From contig BFEA01000118.1 of NCBI GenBank assembly GCA_003427395.1, positions 3,158,751-3,197,932 on the forward strand: a stretch of DNA of 39,182 nucleotides, given 5' to 3'. The stretch's first letter is position 1; each line of letters begins with the position of its first letter. This document shows positions 19,756 through 30,477 of the stretch, piece after piece. Below the pieces are notes generated by a model. The model did not search any database. It saw only the letters and a program-made list of their open reading frames with translations, and was not told the origin of the DNA. A program made the translations under genes and the position numbers. Source of the stretch: Chara braunii. Taxonomy: Eukaryota; Streptophyta; Charophyceae; Charales; Characeae.

Positions 19756-22700
19756 CTAATGCTGAACCAATGTCCGGACCTGTTCTATAGCCTCACCGTC
19801 CTCCACTCGCACCCCTTCTATCTCCAAACAGCATCTCTTCCACCATATGGTCCATAGAACACTCCGTCTTCCTAGTTTGAACATATTTTCCTCAAATGTT
19901 TTCCCCTGGACTGGAGGGTAATATCCCAAAAGAAGGGCCCTCCAGTCCCATGGCCATACTGCGCCGGGAACTATGTGTCGCCATATCCTATCCCAACTTC
20001 TCCATAATAGTACCGACGCGGGGCATTGGAGGAAAATGTGCTCGATGGTCTCGGCCCGCCTCTGCCCGGGGTAGCTTGAGAGGCATTTATGGCACCATGG
20101 CAGTGCCTTCCCTTTTTGTTCCAGGCGCGTATGGTCTATCAGCCAATCATCGGTTGGTAGGCACCTATGCTCTATTTGCCATTGGAGGGCAAAGATTTTG
20201 GCTGGTCTGTTGCTATACTGTGCAAACCATCGGATGGGTTTCAAAAGTCTACGGTCAACGTTAAGATGGCGATACCATCTATCCTCTATGCGATCAGCAA
20301 ACCATCGGATGGGTTTCAAAAGTCTACGGTCAACGTTAAGATGGCGATACCATCTATCCTCTATGCGATCCCGTACTTTGCATTTCGGTCTGAGCATTCG
20401 GTACACCGATTTGGTTTTTAAGTTTTGTAGTGTTAGTGCTTTTGCTTCCCCCTTCCTGGACGGTGAGTTCAGGGTCCAACGCCACTCATCCGGGTCCAGG
20501 GGGAGGTTCTCAATTGGAACCCTTGGGCGAAACACCTTCTGGCGACCTCCATTCTCTATGACCCTGATACGATATACCTCTTTTTTATTCTTCCATATGA
20601 AGGGTTGCTGTTTACATCGCAGTTCCTCGTCCTTTAGAACGGAAAAGACTTCTATGAGAACGTGTGACTGATCGGCGAGATGTATGTGCCCCACTTCCTG
20701 TTCGTGGTCGGGTAGCCCCACCCAGTCTCCTTCTTTTAAGCAGGGTCCTTTTCTAAAGGTGGTGAACCAATGAAGGGGGAAACTGTCGATCAGCTCCTCC
20801 AATGCCCTCTCAGTGAAGTGGCAGTATCGTAGTGTTGCTCGTATCCTATCGGTACTCTTCTAATCCCTTTCCTCTGTGTCCCAGAGGTCCCCAACCCTAC
20901 GTATATCGTGTTTCACCCATCCCTTCCATGGGGAGTCCGAGGCACACCGCACCTCCCCCTCGGAATCCGTTATTAGACGGTTGCCAAATAAGGGTTGTCG
21001 GTATATTTTCTCCCATCTTTCTGGTGCCGGCCTGTCGGGAGGAGGGAGTTTCCTCCATGTGCGTATGAGACGCACCCAGTATCTGTCTGTGGGATCCCCA
21101 TTTCTGTATTTCCTGGTTAACCTCCAGTACCCGTCCTCCAACCATATACAGGGGTCAATTTCGGGCGGGGATTCTGGGGCAAGGTCAGAGATTTGTGTCA
21201 GGGCAAGCGGGACCCATGGGGAGATCGGCGAGAAAATAATGTGCTGAAGCTAGCGAATTGAAAGTGCCTGGAATTGTGTGGCCGGATCCACGATTCCTAA
21301 TCCACCTCTACTCTTGGGTTGGATCACTGAATCCCACGCTACACGACTTATCGTATGGGTGTTGTTGCTATTTCCCCTCTACAAGAAGGTCGCCAATTGT
21401 TGTTTGAGTACTTTGAGCCCCTCGTTACTCATCGGCCATAAAATGGCCTTGTACCAGAGTGTGGCCAGAACCACATTATTGATGACGAGTGCTCGCCCAA
21501 AAATGGACGTACGTTTATTGTTTTATTTTTCAAATTTAACTTGTGCCGGTCCCGTCAGCCACTCGTCATTAGATGCTGGCCTTCCTTTAGCGGTAATCAG
21601 TGCCCCCAGAATTCTAAGGGGGTCATCAGGAGGTAGCCATGTGATTGGTGGGTTTTCCGGAGGTCTGCCCCCATGGTGGTGCATCCACCACCCCGTAGTC
21701 TTCTGTCCCCAATTAACAGTCATATCCGATAGGCGGCAAAATTTGTTCACGAGGTGCTGGATTTCTTCCATGTTGGCCATTGTTGCCTCTACCATTATGG
21801 TAAGGTCATCTGCAAATAGGGAACAGACAGGTATTGCTTCATTTGGGATATTTGATATCTTGATCCGTGTGAGGTCTTTGTTTTGACGCAGGTTGGCTGA
21901 TAATGCCTCCATGATCACTAGAAAGAGGTAAGGGGCAATGGGATCCCCTTGTCTCACCGACCGTTGGAGCTCGAAAGGCGGCGCCACCTATCTGTTGACC
22001 TGGACACAGGTGGTGGCATTATTGTGGAGGATCTTAACCCAGCGCCGGAAGGCTGGACCAAAGTTCATTTTATCCAGACACATGTCTAGAAATTCCCAGT
22101 GTACGTGGTCGTAGGCTTTCTCGAAGTCTATAAAGATAATGACCGCATTAGCTTGCTTCCGCCGTGCTAATTGGACCACGTCGTTAACCAGCAGGATGTT
22201 TTCTTGTATGTTCCTGCCAGACATGAACCCGGTTTGGGCTGGGCGAATGACCTCTTCCAATACTGCCGCCATGTGGTTGGCCAACGCTTTCGAAAGCATT
22301 TTATATACTACAGTGAGCAGTGTAATGGGTCTGTAGTTTCTAATGTTCATTTTGTCACCTTTCTTGTATAGAAGAGATAACACCCCTTTCCCTACAGTCT
22401 CTCCCATTACCCCGGCCTCCCATACCTCTTGGTAATATTCCCATAGGTCGGCGCTAAGGTCCGACCACATAGTTTCCCAAAATTCTTAGGGGAAGCCATC
22501 TATGCTAGGGGTTTTGTCTTCCCTCAATTGGAGGAGTGCAGTCCATATTTCTTCCTTGGTAAGTGCCGTCTCCTGATTCTCTCGCTGCTGAGGAGAAATA
22601 TGTCGATCCATTGGGAGTAGGAAGTCCTGTATTTCGCGGGTCCTTCCTTCCTTAGTGGATGAAGGGATTTGGGAGGTGTAAAGTTGTTTAAAGAACTTTC

Positions 22701-24060
22701 TGGTGATTAGGGTGCAATGTGCCGTGTCCGTGGCGATGATATTGATATTAGCTGGGTCAAAAAAGGCTTCAATGACCGTCCGCCGCGTCCGCGCGGTGGC
22801 CAAGGAGAAAAAATGCGTATCCATTGAGGCTTCGTGGGTAAGTTTATCCATTTTCCCTCTGATTCTGATTCCTTGCCATCTATGTAAGGCATACTGTAAG
22901 TCTTTGAGATTCTGGATGGAAGTGATAAGATGCTGTGAATCTTGCTCAGAGGTTAGGTGTCTAGACTCTACTTGCCCCTCCAGGGCTAATAGTTCACTAT
23001 GGGTGGTCATTTCAAGATGCTGCCGTAGGGCCGCTTTGGCTCTGGAGAATTCCTTACATTTTCTGGCTAGAAAAATTAGGCCGTTGTTAAACCACTCAAG
23101 ATAGGAATCAAAAAGGTGTTTTTGTTTGCGCCAGAACTCCCATTCGTGGCGAACCATATGCGAGAAGGATGAGTCCTTGAGTAGGGAGGTATTAAGTTTG
23201 TAGAAACCTGGCCCTTGATCCGGCCTTTTCCGCATTGTTAGTATTATGCCACATGTTTTATGATCGAGACCCGGGTGCGGGCTGCGAGGGAGAATCATTG
23301 ACCACCGCAGAGCACCCGGAAGATCGTTAGACAGTAGAATAAGATCTATTCCGGACTTGGATAGGCGCGTTGGGTTACTGTCTCGAATGCATGTGAATGT
23401 TCGTGTTTGAGGATGCAGACGTCGGAATGTATCAAAGACTGAGAGTGACTCGCAGAGGTCTGCTATCATTTGTTCGTCCTCCATTGCAGCGAAGGAGGGA
23501 GATTCTTGGGGGTTCTATTTGTCCAAACTCTTATTCGGGGTCGCATTGAAGTCACCAGCTATTATTAATGGTATACCTTCTAGGATTTGCAATCCGATCG
23601 TCCCCAAGAACTCCCTCCTGTCTCCAACTGAGTTAGGTGAGTAGATACAGATGATACAGAGGAGTTCTAATTCTAACATTCCCAGGACAGAGGCCCATCG
23701 CCCCTCCACTTCGTCCACCGCCCAGTGAACTGGTTGAAATCTAGACTCAGGGGGGATCCAAATTGCTACCCCAGCTGAGCCTGGATTTGGAGCGTGAGCT
23801 CTTATGGCCGTATGAGGCCAGGCTAGATTATGAGCTCGGTTGTGATCCGGAATGTTTTGCAGATGGGCTTCTTGTATGCAGATTACATTCGGCCACCGCC
23901 TGCCCCTTATGCCCTTTAGTTGATCCCAGATGGCCTGGTGTTTTTCTGGTTTGCTTGATGCCAGACCGTTTACATTAAGGGAGCGAAGATCCAGGTCGGC
24001 AGAGTCGACACATTTTTTCCAAGCAGGGTTCCTACCGTATGGTATATCTAAATCATCCAT
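19756..24060 (-). pseudogene. LINE ORF2: endonuclease, reverse transcriptase, zf-RVT
   Basis: One frame of 1,434 codons starting at ATG 24060. Endonuclease: LRSLNVNGL, VICIQEAH, YSPNS, GDFNATPN (23515-24060) and SKSGIDLILLS, GLDHKTCGI. RT: YRPITLLTVVYKMLSKALA, QTGFMSGRNIQENILL, IIFIDFEKAYDHVHW, RSVRQGDPIAPYLF, and the FADD active site at 21805-21816. Then ISRVAWDSVIQPKSRGGLGI and the C-terminal zinc-finger region HRCLPTDDWLI, WCHKC, ETIEHIFLQCP. Stops: TAG at 23515, 21988, 21379, 21250 and 20860; TAA at 22486 and 21523 (lowest coordinate of each codon). No frameshift is needed along 4.3 kb. ORF2 begins 51 bases after the end of ORF1. Confidence 0.92.
20222..20371 (-). repeat. 75-bp tandem duplication inside ORF2
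   Basis: 20222-20296 and 20297-20371 are identical at 74 of 75 bases. The duplication is a multiple of three and repeats 25 residues beginning DRIEDRWYRHLN, keeping the frame. The near-identity means it is recent or an assembly error. Confidence 0.95.
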
Positions 24061-24111
24061 TGGTTAGTGACAACTCCCCTTGCCTCATAGCGGATGCCAT
24101 TTCTTGACGTC

Positions 24112-27075
24112 TCATTTGTCTAGCTGTAAAATCCTCTTCCGCACCATACGGCACAGGCATCTAAAAACGTCGTCTTCGGACCAGTATTCGTTGGCCTTTA
24201 TTTTTGCACACTGCAGGTCCGGGAGAGCGTTGTGGCTGTACCATCCTAGGTTGGCGGATTTGTTGGGCTCGAAGAGCAGGTAGAGATTGTTTCTGGCCAT
24301 CTGCTCATCGCAGCAAGCTACAAATCTCAAACCCTCACTCGCCCCTAGGGCGTAGTGTTTAGGAATAAAGGCGGTCATTTGGCTGGAGAAGATCCTGGCC
24401 CTTTCTCCCTGGTCACCCCCCTGGAGCAAGAATTCCCAGCCTTGCAGTGTTACACCCCCGTACTCCCCTACCGGGGAAAGACCCACTTCCCATTTTCCTT
24501 CCGCCTTTCTTAGGGGGATTACTAGTACTGCATTTTGCTTAGAGAGTGGCAGCTCAAAAAGACGCCGTTCAATGAGTTGCCTTAGTTTGAGTCTTCGTTA
24601 GGTCATCCCCTCGTCGGTCGTTTCTATTCCTTTTGCCTCTGGCTGTGTCGATTGGTCGTGCTTTTTCGGCGCGGAGTAACGAGCTGCCGAGGGGGGGTGG
24701 AAACGGCTCCGAGCAACACCCAGGAGCCGTTGGAAGGCCTCGGCCCACGTCAGATGGGAAGGGGGGCCAGATGTTAATGCAACCCTCAGTGAGGGGCTGT
24801 TATTCAGAAGTCCCACCAGTTCGACGTAAGACTTATCCCAGTATTCCTCCCCTTCAAATGGGCAGTCCGATTGGAGGTGCTTCAATATCCAATTTGCCAC
24901 CAATTGTATCTTCTGATCTAAGCCCATGTCATGGGGAGGGGCATCGGGGTCTGCTGGGTCTTGTGGGGGCTCCTCCATCTCAACATTAGGGGGAGGAGAG
25001 GATGCGTCCACATCCATCTGCTGAGCCCCAAAGGGGTCAGAGCAGAAGTCAGGCGACAACGTTCGTACTTCTCCTTGTTCCGCTTGTTGCGGAGCGGCAG
25101 GAGCCTGATGCTGTTCCTGTTCCGGCAGGCGGGGCCTTTGCTGCGGTTGTTGTGCTTGCTGTGCTTGTTGCGCCTGCAGAGTGGCTTGCTTCCCCCTCGC
25201 CTGCTGCTTCAACCGCGCCCCTTGATGGTTTTGTAGGGGCTGCATTTGTTGTGCCCTGACTACTTCCCTCCCGTTCGCCCCCCCATCGCCTGATGCTACT
25301 GCGCAATCCGTTGTTGCGTCCTTTACCGTGTCCTTAATCGGTGTGTCCCGTAGCTGCTGCGCGCATTCACTGCCTTGGGCCGGGTTTCCCCCTGGAACCA
25401 CCGCCCTCTCTTTGTTTGGTCAGGTTTTTCGGGTCCTCATTAGGGATCTGTTTCTGTCCATCCTGGTCCGGCTTGTCATCCTGTCCCAGGTTATTCCTGC
25501 TATCCTCAAGGCAAGCAAAATGATTGTCCTGTCCATCTTGGTCCAGCTTGTCTTCCTGTCCCAGGTTGTGGTTGTTCCCGCTATCCTCAAGGCAAGCAAA
25601 ACGATTGTCCTCAGTGCCTGCCTTATTGTCTAACATCGTTTTCTGCGACGCCTTTTTTCTCCTTCCGACCACTTCCCAAGGGTCCTGTTTTTTTGTCTTT
25701 GCAGGAGGGGGTTTAAATGTGCTTCCAAGACCTTGGGAGGGATCCACGTTGCTGGAGGTTGAGACCCTGACCGCGGGTCTCCTTGTCCTTCCCAAGACCA
25801 ACCAGTAATCTCCCCGCCCTTCCCACTTGGCGCGTCAATGTAGACCCAACCTTCATATCCTGGGTCGACAGTCCGCCACCTGGATTCATCAAAGGGGTCT
25901 TTCCGGAGCCATCCAGTGGGCTTAGCCGTGCGGGAAGGGTGACGGGAGCATACTGTGTCAGTGTATAAATTGCCATAGGCCTGACATTTAAAACACCACG
26001 GCCTGAGTTTGTGAGCGGTGTGGATCCGATATAATTTTCCCCCCACGCAGAAGGGGATGACATCATCAATCGAGAAGATATGATCATCTGCAAGATTGAT
26101 GGCTAGCATTAAGTAATCATCTCTCCGGCCCATATGGTGGGGTAGTGGATTGATGAAGTCCACCACATCGTATTTCTCAGCGAAATCCTGAACGAATGTT
26201 GCTTGGATTTCGACCGGGATGTGTCGGAACTTCACCTAAAAATGTTCCCTCATCATCTGCTCCCTGCGCTCCTCTGGCCGTTGTGGTTTCGGAGGGGCCC
26301 AGGGGTAGATACGAACTTCCGATCTATCGCAGCGGAGGGATTTCCAACTATCCATTGTTTTTTTATCTTCTTCCGCAACGGATAGAATGGTGATGACCGA
26401 GGCTGAAGCGGGTTGAATCAGGAACATTTCACGGGCATTCGCAGGGGATCCTTTAAATGTTGCCAAGCGCTCCCTGATCCAACCCACTTTGTCGTTCGTG
26501 GATTTGAAGGTCGAGTCATTGTGGAATGCCCAATTGCTCGCATGGGTGGTGTACAGAGCATCTCTCGTTCTAACTGCGTCCCCCGGAAGTGCTCTAACAA
26601 CCGTGGTCCTGCCTGCTTGCTGCAGGATCTTTTTTTCAGTGGAGGACAGGAGGCGAGTCAGAAAGAAAGCCCCCGCAGTGGTTAGATTCCTCAAGGGAAT
26701 CTTCCACTCCTCTCCTCCCTCATTGCCCCCCTCCTTCTTACGCTGGATGTTGATGGTGTCCTTGGGCAATGGCCCCTTCACTCTTTCTGCCCAGGTTTTG
26801 GCAGACGAGCTGTGAGGGGCTGAGCTGGTGGACCCTGAGTGAACGTTGTTGAGAGATTGCGGCTCCTCCCTTTCTGATTGATTTCCCTGAGTGTTCATTC
26901 CTGGCATATGAGAATGATCCTCATTCCTCTTGATCTCTCTTTCCTTCCCCGTGTCCTCTAATAACCGGTTCTGGGCATAGTGCCTCGTCGCCCCCCTGTA
27001 CAGGAGCATGGAATCAAGTTTCCTATGTGCACGCTGGTGACGAACCTGCATCTTGTTGCTCTTACTGTTCACCAT
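24112..27075 (-). pseudogene. LINE ORF1, zinc-knuckle RNA-binding protein
   Basis: Starts at ATG 27075. The basic N-terminus and the AKTWAERVKGPLP region are followed by a domain with LTTAGAFFLTRLLSSTEKKI, then a TAG stop at 26236, then FINPLPHHMGRRDDYLMLAI and a zinc knuckle WCFKCQAYGNLYTDTVC (about 25945-25998; Asn replaces the usual His). This resembles the DUF4283-plus-knuckle ORF1 of plant LINEs. Two frame changes lie near 25630-25800 and 25370-25400. A Gln/Ala/Pro-rich stretch (about 25060-25210) follows, then an unrecognised C-terminal domain (24112-24950) with a TAA at 24598. About 980 codons is long for an ORF1. Confidence 0.75.
25454..25609 (-). repeat. Tandem repeat inside ORF1
   Basis: Units of 75 and 81 bases (25454-25528 and 25529-25609) encode two copies of a FACLEDSxNN...LGQxDKxDQDGQ acidic repeat. 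A 6-base difference keeps the frame. Confidence 0.8.
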
Positions 27076-27084
27076 GATGTCCAG

Positions 27085-28760
27085 ACCCAGGCGCAGAGGG
27101 GGAGAGGGTACCCGGGATCAGGTGCAAGGGAGATGATCGGATAGGGGGACGGACTGTCGGGATGTGGATAGGAGACAGGAGACGGGGACGAAGTCCGGAT
27201 TGTTTGTTGAGGGGGGTGGCGGTCACACGGCGGGGCGAGGCTGCCAGGGCGGTGGAGGATAGTTGAGGTCGGGAAAAAGGGGGTAATCAAGCTAATCGGG
27301 ATTTGGCTGGAACGGGATCGGGGCGGGGGGGAAGCGAATGATCTGGGGGAGGGAGAAAGTGGTCGAGCGAGTGGTCGGGGGCTGGTCGAAGGAGGCGAGG
27401 ACGTGGTCGGGAGATCACAGAATTGGGATCGGAGCAGGCAATTGGGGGCGAGATCGCGGAGGGTGTGGGGACAAGAATATGGTGTGGGACGGTCGGTCGC
27501 ACCAGAAGGTGGTAACGGGAGATGGTCGGGGTCGCGGAGGGTAAAGCAGTTGACGGGACGAGAGACAGGAGATAGTCGAGATCGCGGGGGGAGATGGGGG
27601 ATAGTCGGGTCGGGATCGCGGAGGGAACCCGGAGGATGGTCGGGGAGGGGGCAGTGGAGGGGACAGAGACGGGAGATGGTCGGGATCGAGGAAGCTTAAG
27701 GCGGGGGGGACGGCGTGGGGTGCGGCCAATCGGGATCAAGTCCCGCCCTGGGTGCAGGGGGAGGTATGGTATGGAACTGTCGAGGGGGGAGGAGGAGGCG
27801 GAGACAGAGTATGGACGGGAACCCGGGGAAGTCTGGGTCGGCAATGGAAGGGGCGGAGACGGGCGATAGTCAGGATTGCGGGGGAGATGAGGGGCGGAGT
27901 CAGTCCCGCCCAAGGTGCAGGGGTAAGTATGGTACGGGACTATCGAGGGGGGAGGAGGAGGCGGAGACGGGGTATGGTCGGGATACGGGGGATAGTCAAG
28001 ATCGCGGGGGAGATGAGGGGCGGAGTCAGTGGAGGGGACGGAGACGGGTGGTCGGTCGCACCAGAAAGCGGTGACGGGAGATGGGCGAGGTTGCGGAGGA
28101 GAAACAAAAGATGGTCGGGAACGCGGAGGGGATGGGGAGGTCCGGATCGGTTGCGGAGGAGGCGGAGGTGGGGGATAGTGGAGGGGACGAAGACGGGAGA
28201 TGGGATCGAGGAAGCTTGAAGCGGGGGGGACGGCGTGGGGTGCGGGCAATCGGGATCAAGTCCCGCCCAGGGTGCAAGGGGAGGTATGGTATGGACTGTC
28301 GAGGGAGGAGGAGGAGGCGGAGACGGGGTATGGTCGGGATCACGGAGAGGATTGGGAGGTCTGGGCCGGCAGTGGAAGGGGCGGAGACGGGGGATAGTCA
28401 GGAACGCGGAGGGGGCGGAGGCGGGAGATGGTCGGGATCGGAGAAGCTCGGGATAGGAGGGGTATGGTGTGGGGCGCGTGCAACTGGTGGTCTGGTCCCG
28501 GGGGGAAGGGGTCGGGTAAGAGGGTCGCGCTAAGGGCAGGACGCGGAGACGGGAGATGGTCGGGATCGCGGCGGGAGAGTATGGTGTGGGACGGTCGGGG
28601 GGGAGGGTGGCGGAGACAGGAGATGGGCGGGATTGCGGAGGGGATGGGGAGGGGATGGGGAGGTCCGGACCGGTGGNGGGGGGGCGGAGATGGGGGCTAG
28701 TCGGGATCGCGGGGGAGAGGGTGGGGNGGGACGGGTGAGGTGGAGAGGGATCGGGTCGGG
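27085..28760 (-). repeat. GC-rich tandem array upstream of LINE ORF1
   Basis: About 1.7 kb built from short words such as CGGAGACGGGAGATGGTCGG, GTCGGGATCGCGG and GGAGGAGGCGGAGAC. Higher-order repeats are visible: a block starting GAAGCTTAAGGCGGGGGGGA at 27691 returns at 28211 (520 bases on), and a TCCCGCCC...GGTATGGTA...TGTCGAGG block recurs at 27738, 27899 and 28257. Long proline-rich frames on both strands are composition artefacts. Position directly upstream of ORF1 suggests a monomer-type LINE 5' UTR/promoter. Confidence 0.75.
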
Positions 28761-28875
28761 GTCGTGTTACCAGCTTGTGATTAGAAGTCGCTTGTCGGAT
28801 GTTGTCGAAGCCGTTACGTCGTCGTGGTCGCCTTTGTCTGTGTACGCAGTGGAAAGCGTCAGTCGTGATCCCCCA

Positions 28876-28897
28876 CCGTATCAGTCTCCTGATACGG
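28876..28897. repeat. Perfect 9-bp hairpin
   Basis: CCGTATCAG, loop TCTC, CTGATACGG. Its GATACGG arm recurs in the hairpins at 35104-35137 and 35742-35784. Confidence 0.85.
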
Positions 28898-29127
28898 GGC
28901 CCCAAGGGGAGCAAGCTCACTGACGTGTCGCACGTTCATACGCCGGCGCTGTCTTCCGTTGTAGTGGGGTCATCACTCCGCTTCGTCGGTTGTATTGCCA
29001 ATTAGCGGATCCCCACCCTCATCACGGAACTCCCGCTACCGCTTGCCGCACCTACCTTCATTCTCCCCTCTTCGTCACTCTCCTACCCAAGCCGGCGATG
29101 CTGTTATATTCATGGACCTGCAGTTTT

Positions 29128-29628
29128 TCAATGCCAGAACGACGCTGGCCGGTGCTGAGGGGTTGCCCTGTAACCTGTTGATATCAGGAGCGTGAGGCCT
29201 GGTAGAGAGATCTGGGAAAGCCTTAGGGCGGGCATTCCAAGGGAAAACCAAGGGTTGCTGTCGGGACAATGCTGGCCGGAGCTGGGGTGAGTCGTGTTGC
29301 CCTGTAACCTAGCAGGGTGGGGGCATGAGGTCTGGGAGAGCTCGGCAGGGAATGAGACAGTGTTAGAGAATTTTAGAGTGTTTTGTTAGGGATTCCAGGG
29401 GTTCTGATCATTCAAAGGACTTCTGTGGGTTTCCTTTTGACTTAGTAATCGCTGCTTGAGTAGCCTAGCAATAGTTCAGCAGTTATCCATGTTTCTCCTA
29501 AATTTTTCTGAACTACTGGCCCCGGCATTTCAAACGACTTTTGTAATTCTATATGGGATGCTGGGCCCGGTTCCCAGCACGTGTTGCTCCCACGAATAGA
29601 CTGGAGCATTTTTCCAAAAAAAAAAAAA
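29128..29628 (+). mobile_element. SINE-like retroposon, copy B
   Basis: Two tandem units (29128-29218 and 29258-29342, each with GCTGGCCGG, TTGCCCTGTAACCT and GAGGxCTGG), then AGTAGCCTAGCAA and CAGCAGTTATCCATGTTT (29459-29513), then TGGCCCCGGCATTTCAAAC, then GGGATGCTGGGCCCGGTTCC and CGAATAGACTGG, ending in 13 A (29616-29628). Same module order as copy A at 13446. A GGTGG/CCACC hairpin (29642-29655) follows the A run. Confidence 0.65.
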
Positions 29629-30117
29629 GAGGTTGCTCATTGGTGGAATACCACCAACTCAGGAACAAACCTCCCCATGAGAACTTCCGATTCGGTTGCC
29701 ATAATAATACTGGGTAAGTTGCCTACTGGGAAGTCTCGCTCCGGAGCTCCAATGACAGTACCCACCTGGGTCGATACCCGACCTCTATAACAACCTGGGC
29801 TTTTTTAAAAGAAAAGCAGGAAAAAAAAAAAGAGACGGGTTATTGCATTTCAAAACTTCACACCAACAAAGTTTGTGATACCAGACTACTGTGCGAATCT
29901 GATATCTTGTAGGTCCTGGTGCTGAATCTGGGTTCTGGACCAAAACTGGTCCAGACAGAAAAAGAAGGCCTAAAGTGGCACCCTTTTCCGTTTTGCCTCC
30001 AGCCCTTCAGAAAAAAACCGCAACCCTCTATCCCAGCACCCCTCATTAGCCGAAGAAAAATCTTTAAGCGCCTCTTGTAACATCCAACCCGGAAAACTCT
30101 TGAGTCTGAGTTCCCTC
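29629..30117. other. Stretch without a recognisable gene
   Basis: AT-richer sequence with another A run at about 29820-29831, possibly the true end of the retroposon before it. No frame looks convincing. Confidence 0.35.
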
Positions 30118-30333
30118 CTAAATGAAATTAGGCATGGACCCACTCCCCTCGAATCGGAGGATTGGGTCAGGATCCTGTTGAGGTGGCATTTGATCACACC
30201 TATCTTTTGCGTGGAGTGGGCCAGGGTCCTGTTGAGCTGGCATGAATGAGAGCTGATACTGGGGCATGTTCATCCACTGTGTCCTGTAGCCAAGCATGTA
30301 GTCCTCTTTGTGCGGATTTTCCCACAGCTCCAT
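30118..30333 (-). CDS. Possible terminal exon of a host gene
   Basis: A 71-codon minus-strand frame beginning [20 protein letters not shown] and ending GSMPNFI before TAG. Just upstream (about 30340 downward) the minus strand reads TTTCATTTGTAG, a fair splice acceptor. A 33-base imperfect direct repeat (30163-30195 and 30216-30248) encodes two MPxQQDPxP units. The product is not recognised. It could equally be a relic exon or chance. Confidence 0.3.
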   Translation of the reverse strand: MELWENPHKEDYMLGYRTQWMNMPQYQLSFMPAQQDPGPLHAKDRCDQMPPQQDPDPILRFEGSGSMPNFI

Positions 30334-30477
30334 GTAGACTACAAATGAAAGGGGGGAGGAGAGGGGGAGAGTAGGAATGAAGTGGGTGGGATGAAACTGC
30401 TACGCCTAAGAAAAAAAAAAAAAAAAAGGAAAACAACAAAGGAAACAGCAGCCTGTGAGCTGCATGGGGCTAAGGCT

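Larger units (their letters stand above)
18648..28900 (-). mobile_element. LINE (APE-type non-LTR retrotransposon), near full length
   Basis: From 28900 downward: GC-rich tandem array, ORF1 with a zinc knuckle, ORF2 with endonuclease, RT and zinc-finger C-terminus, a 3' UTR with repeated tail motifs, a stem-loop and poly-A (T run 18652-18663). This order is that of plant L1-like LINEs. Both ORFs are interrupted (ORF1 by two stops and two frame changes, ORF2 by seven stops), so the copy is non-autonomous. Frame preservation in ORF2 suggests decay mostly by point mutation. The exact 5' end is uncertain. Confidence 0.85.

Noticed and set aside
27287-28920. Long proline-rich frames (up to 326 codons) on the minus strand and Gly/Arg-rich ones on the plus strand
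   Set aside because: They are produced by the GC-rich tandem array; all frames are open because stop codons are rare in the repeat.
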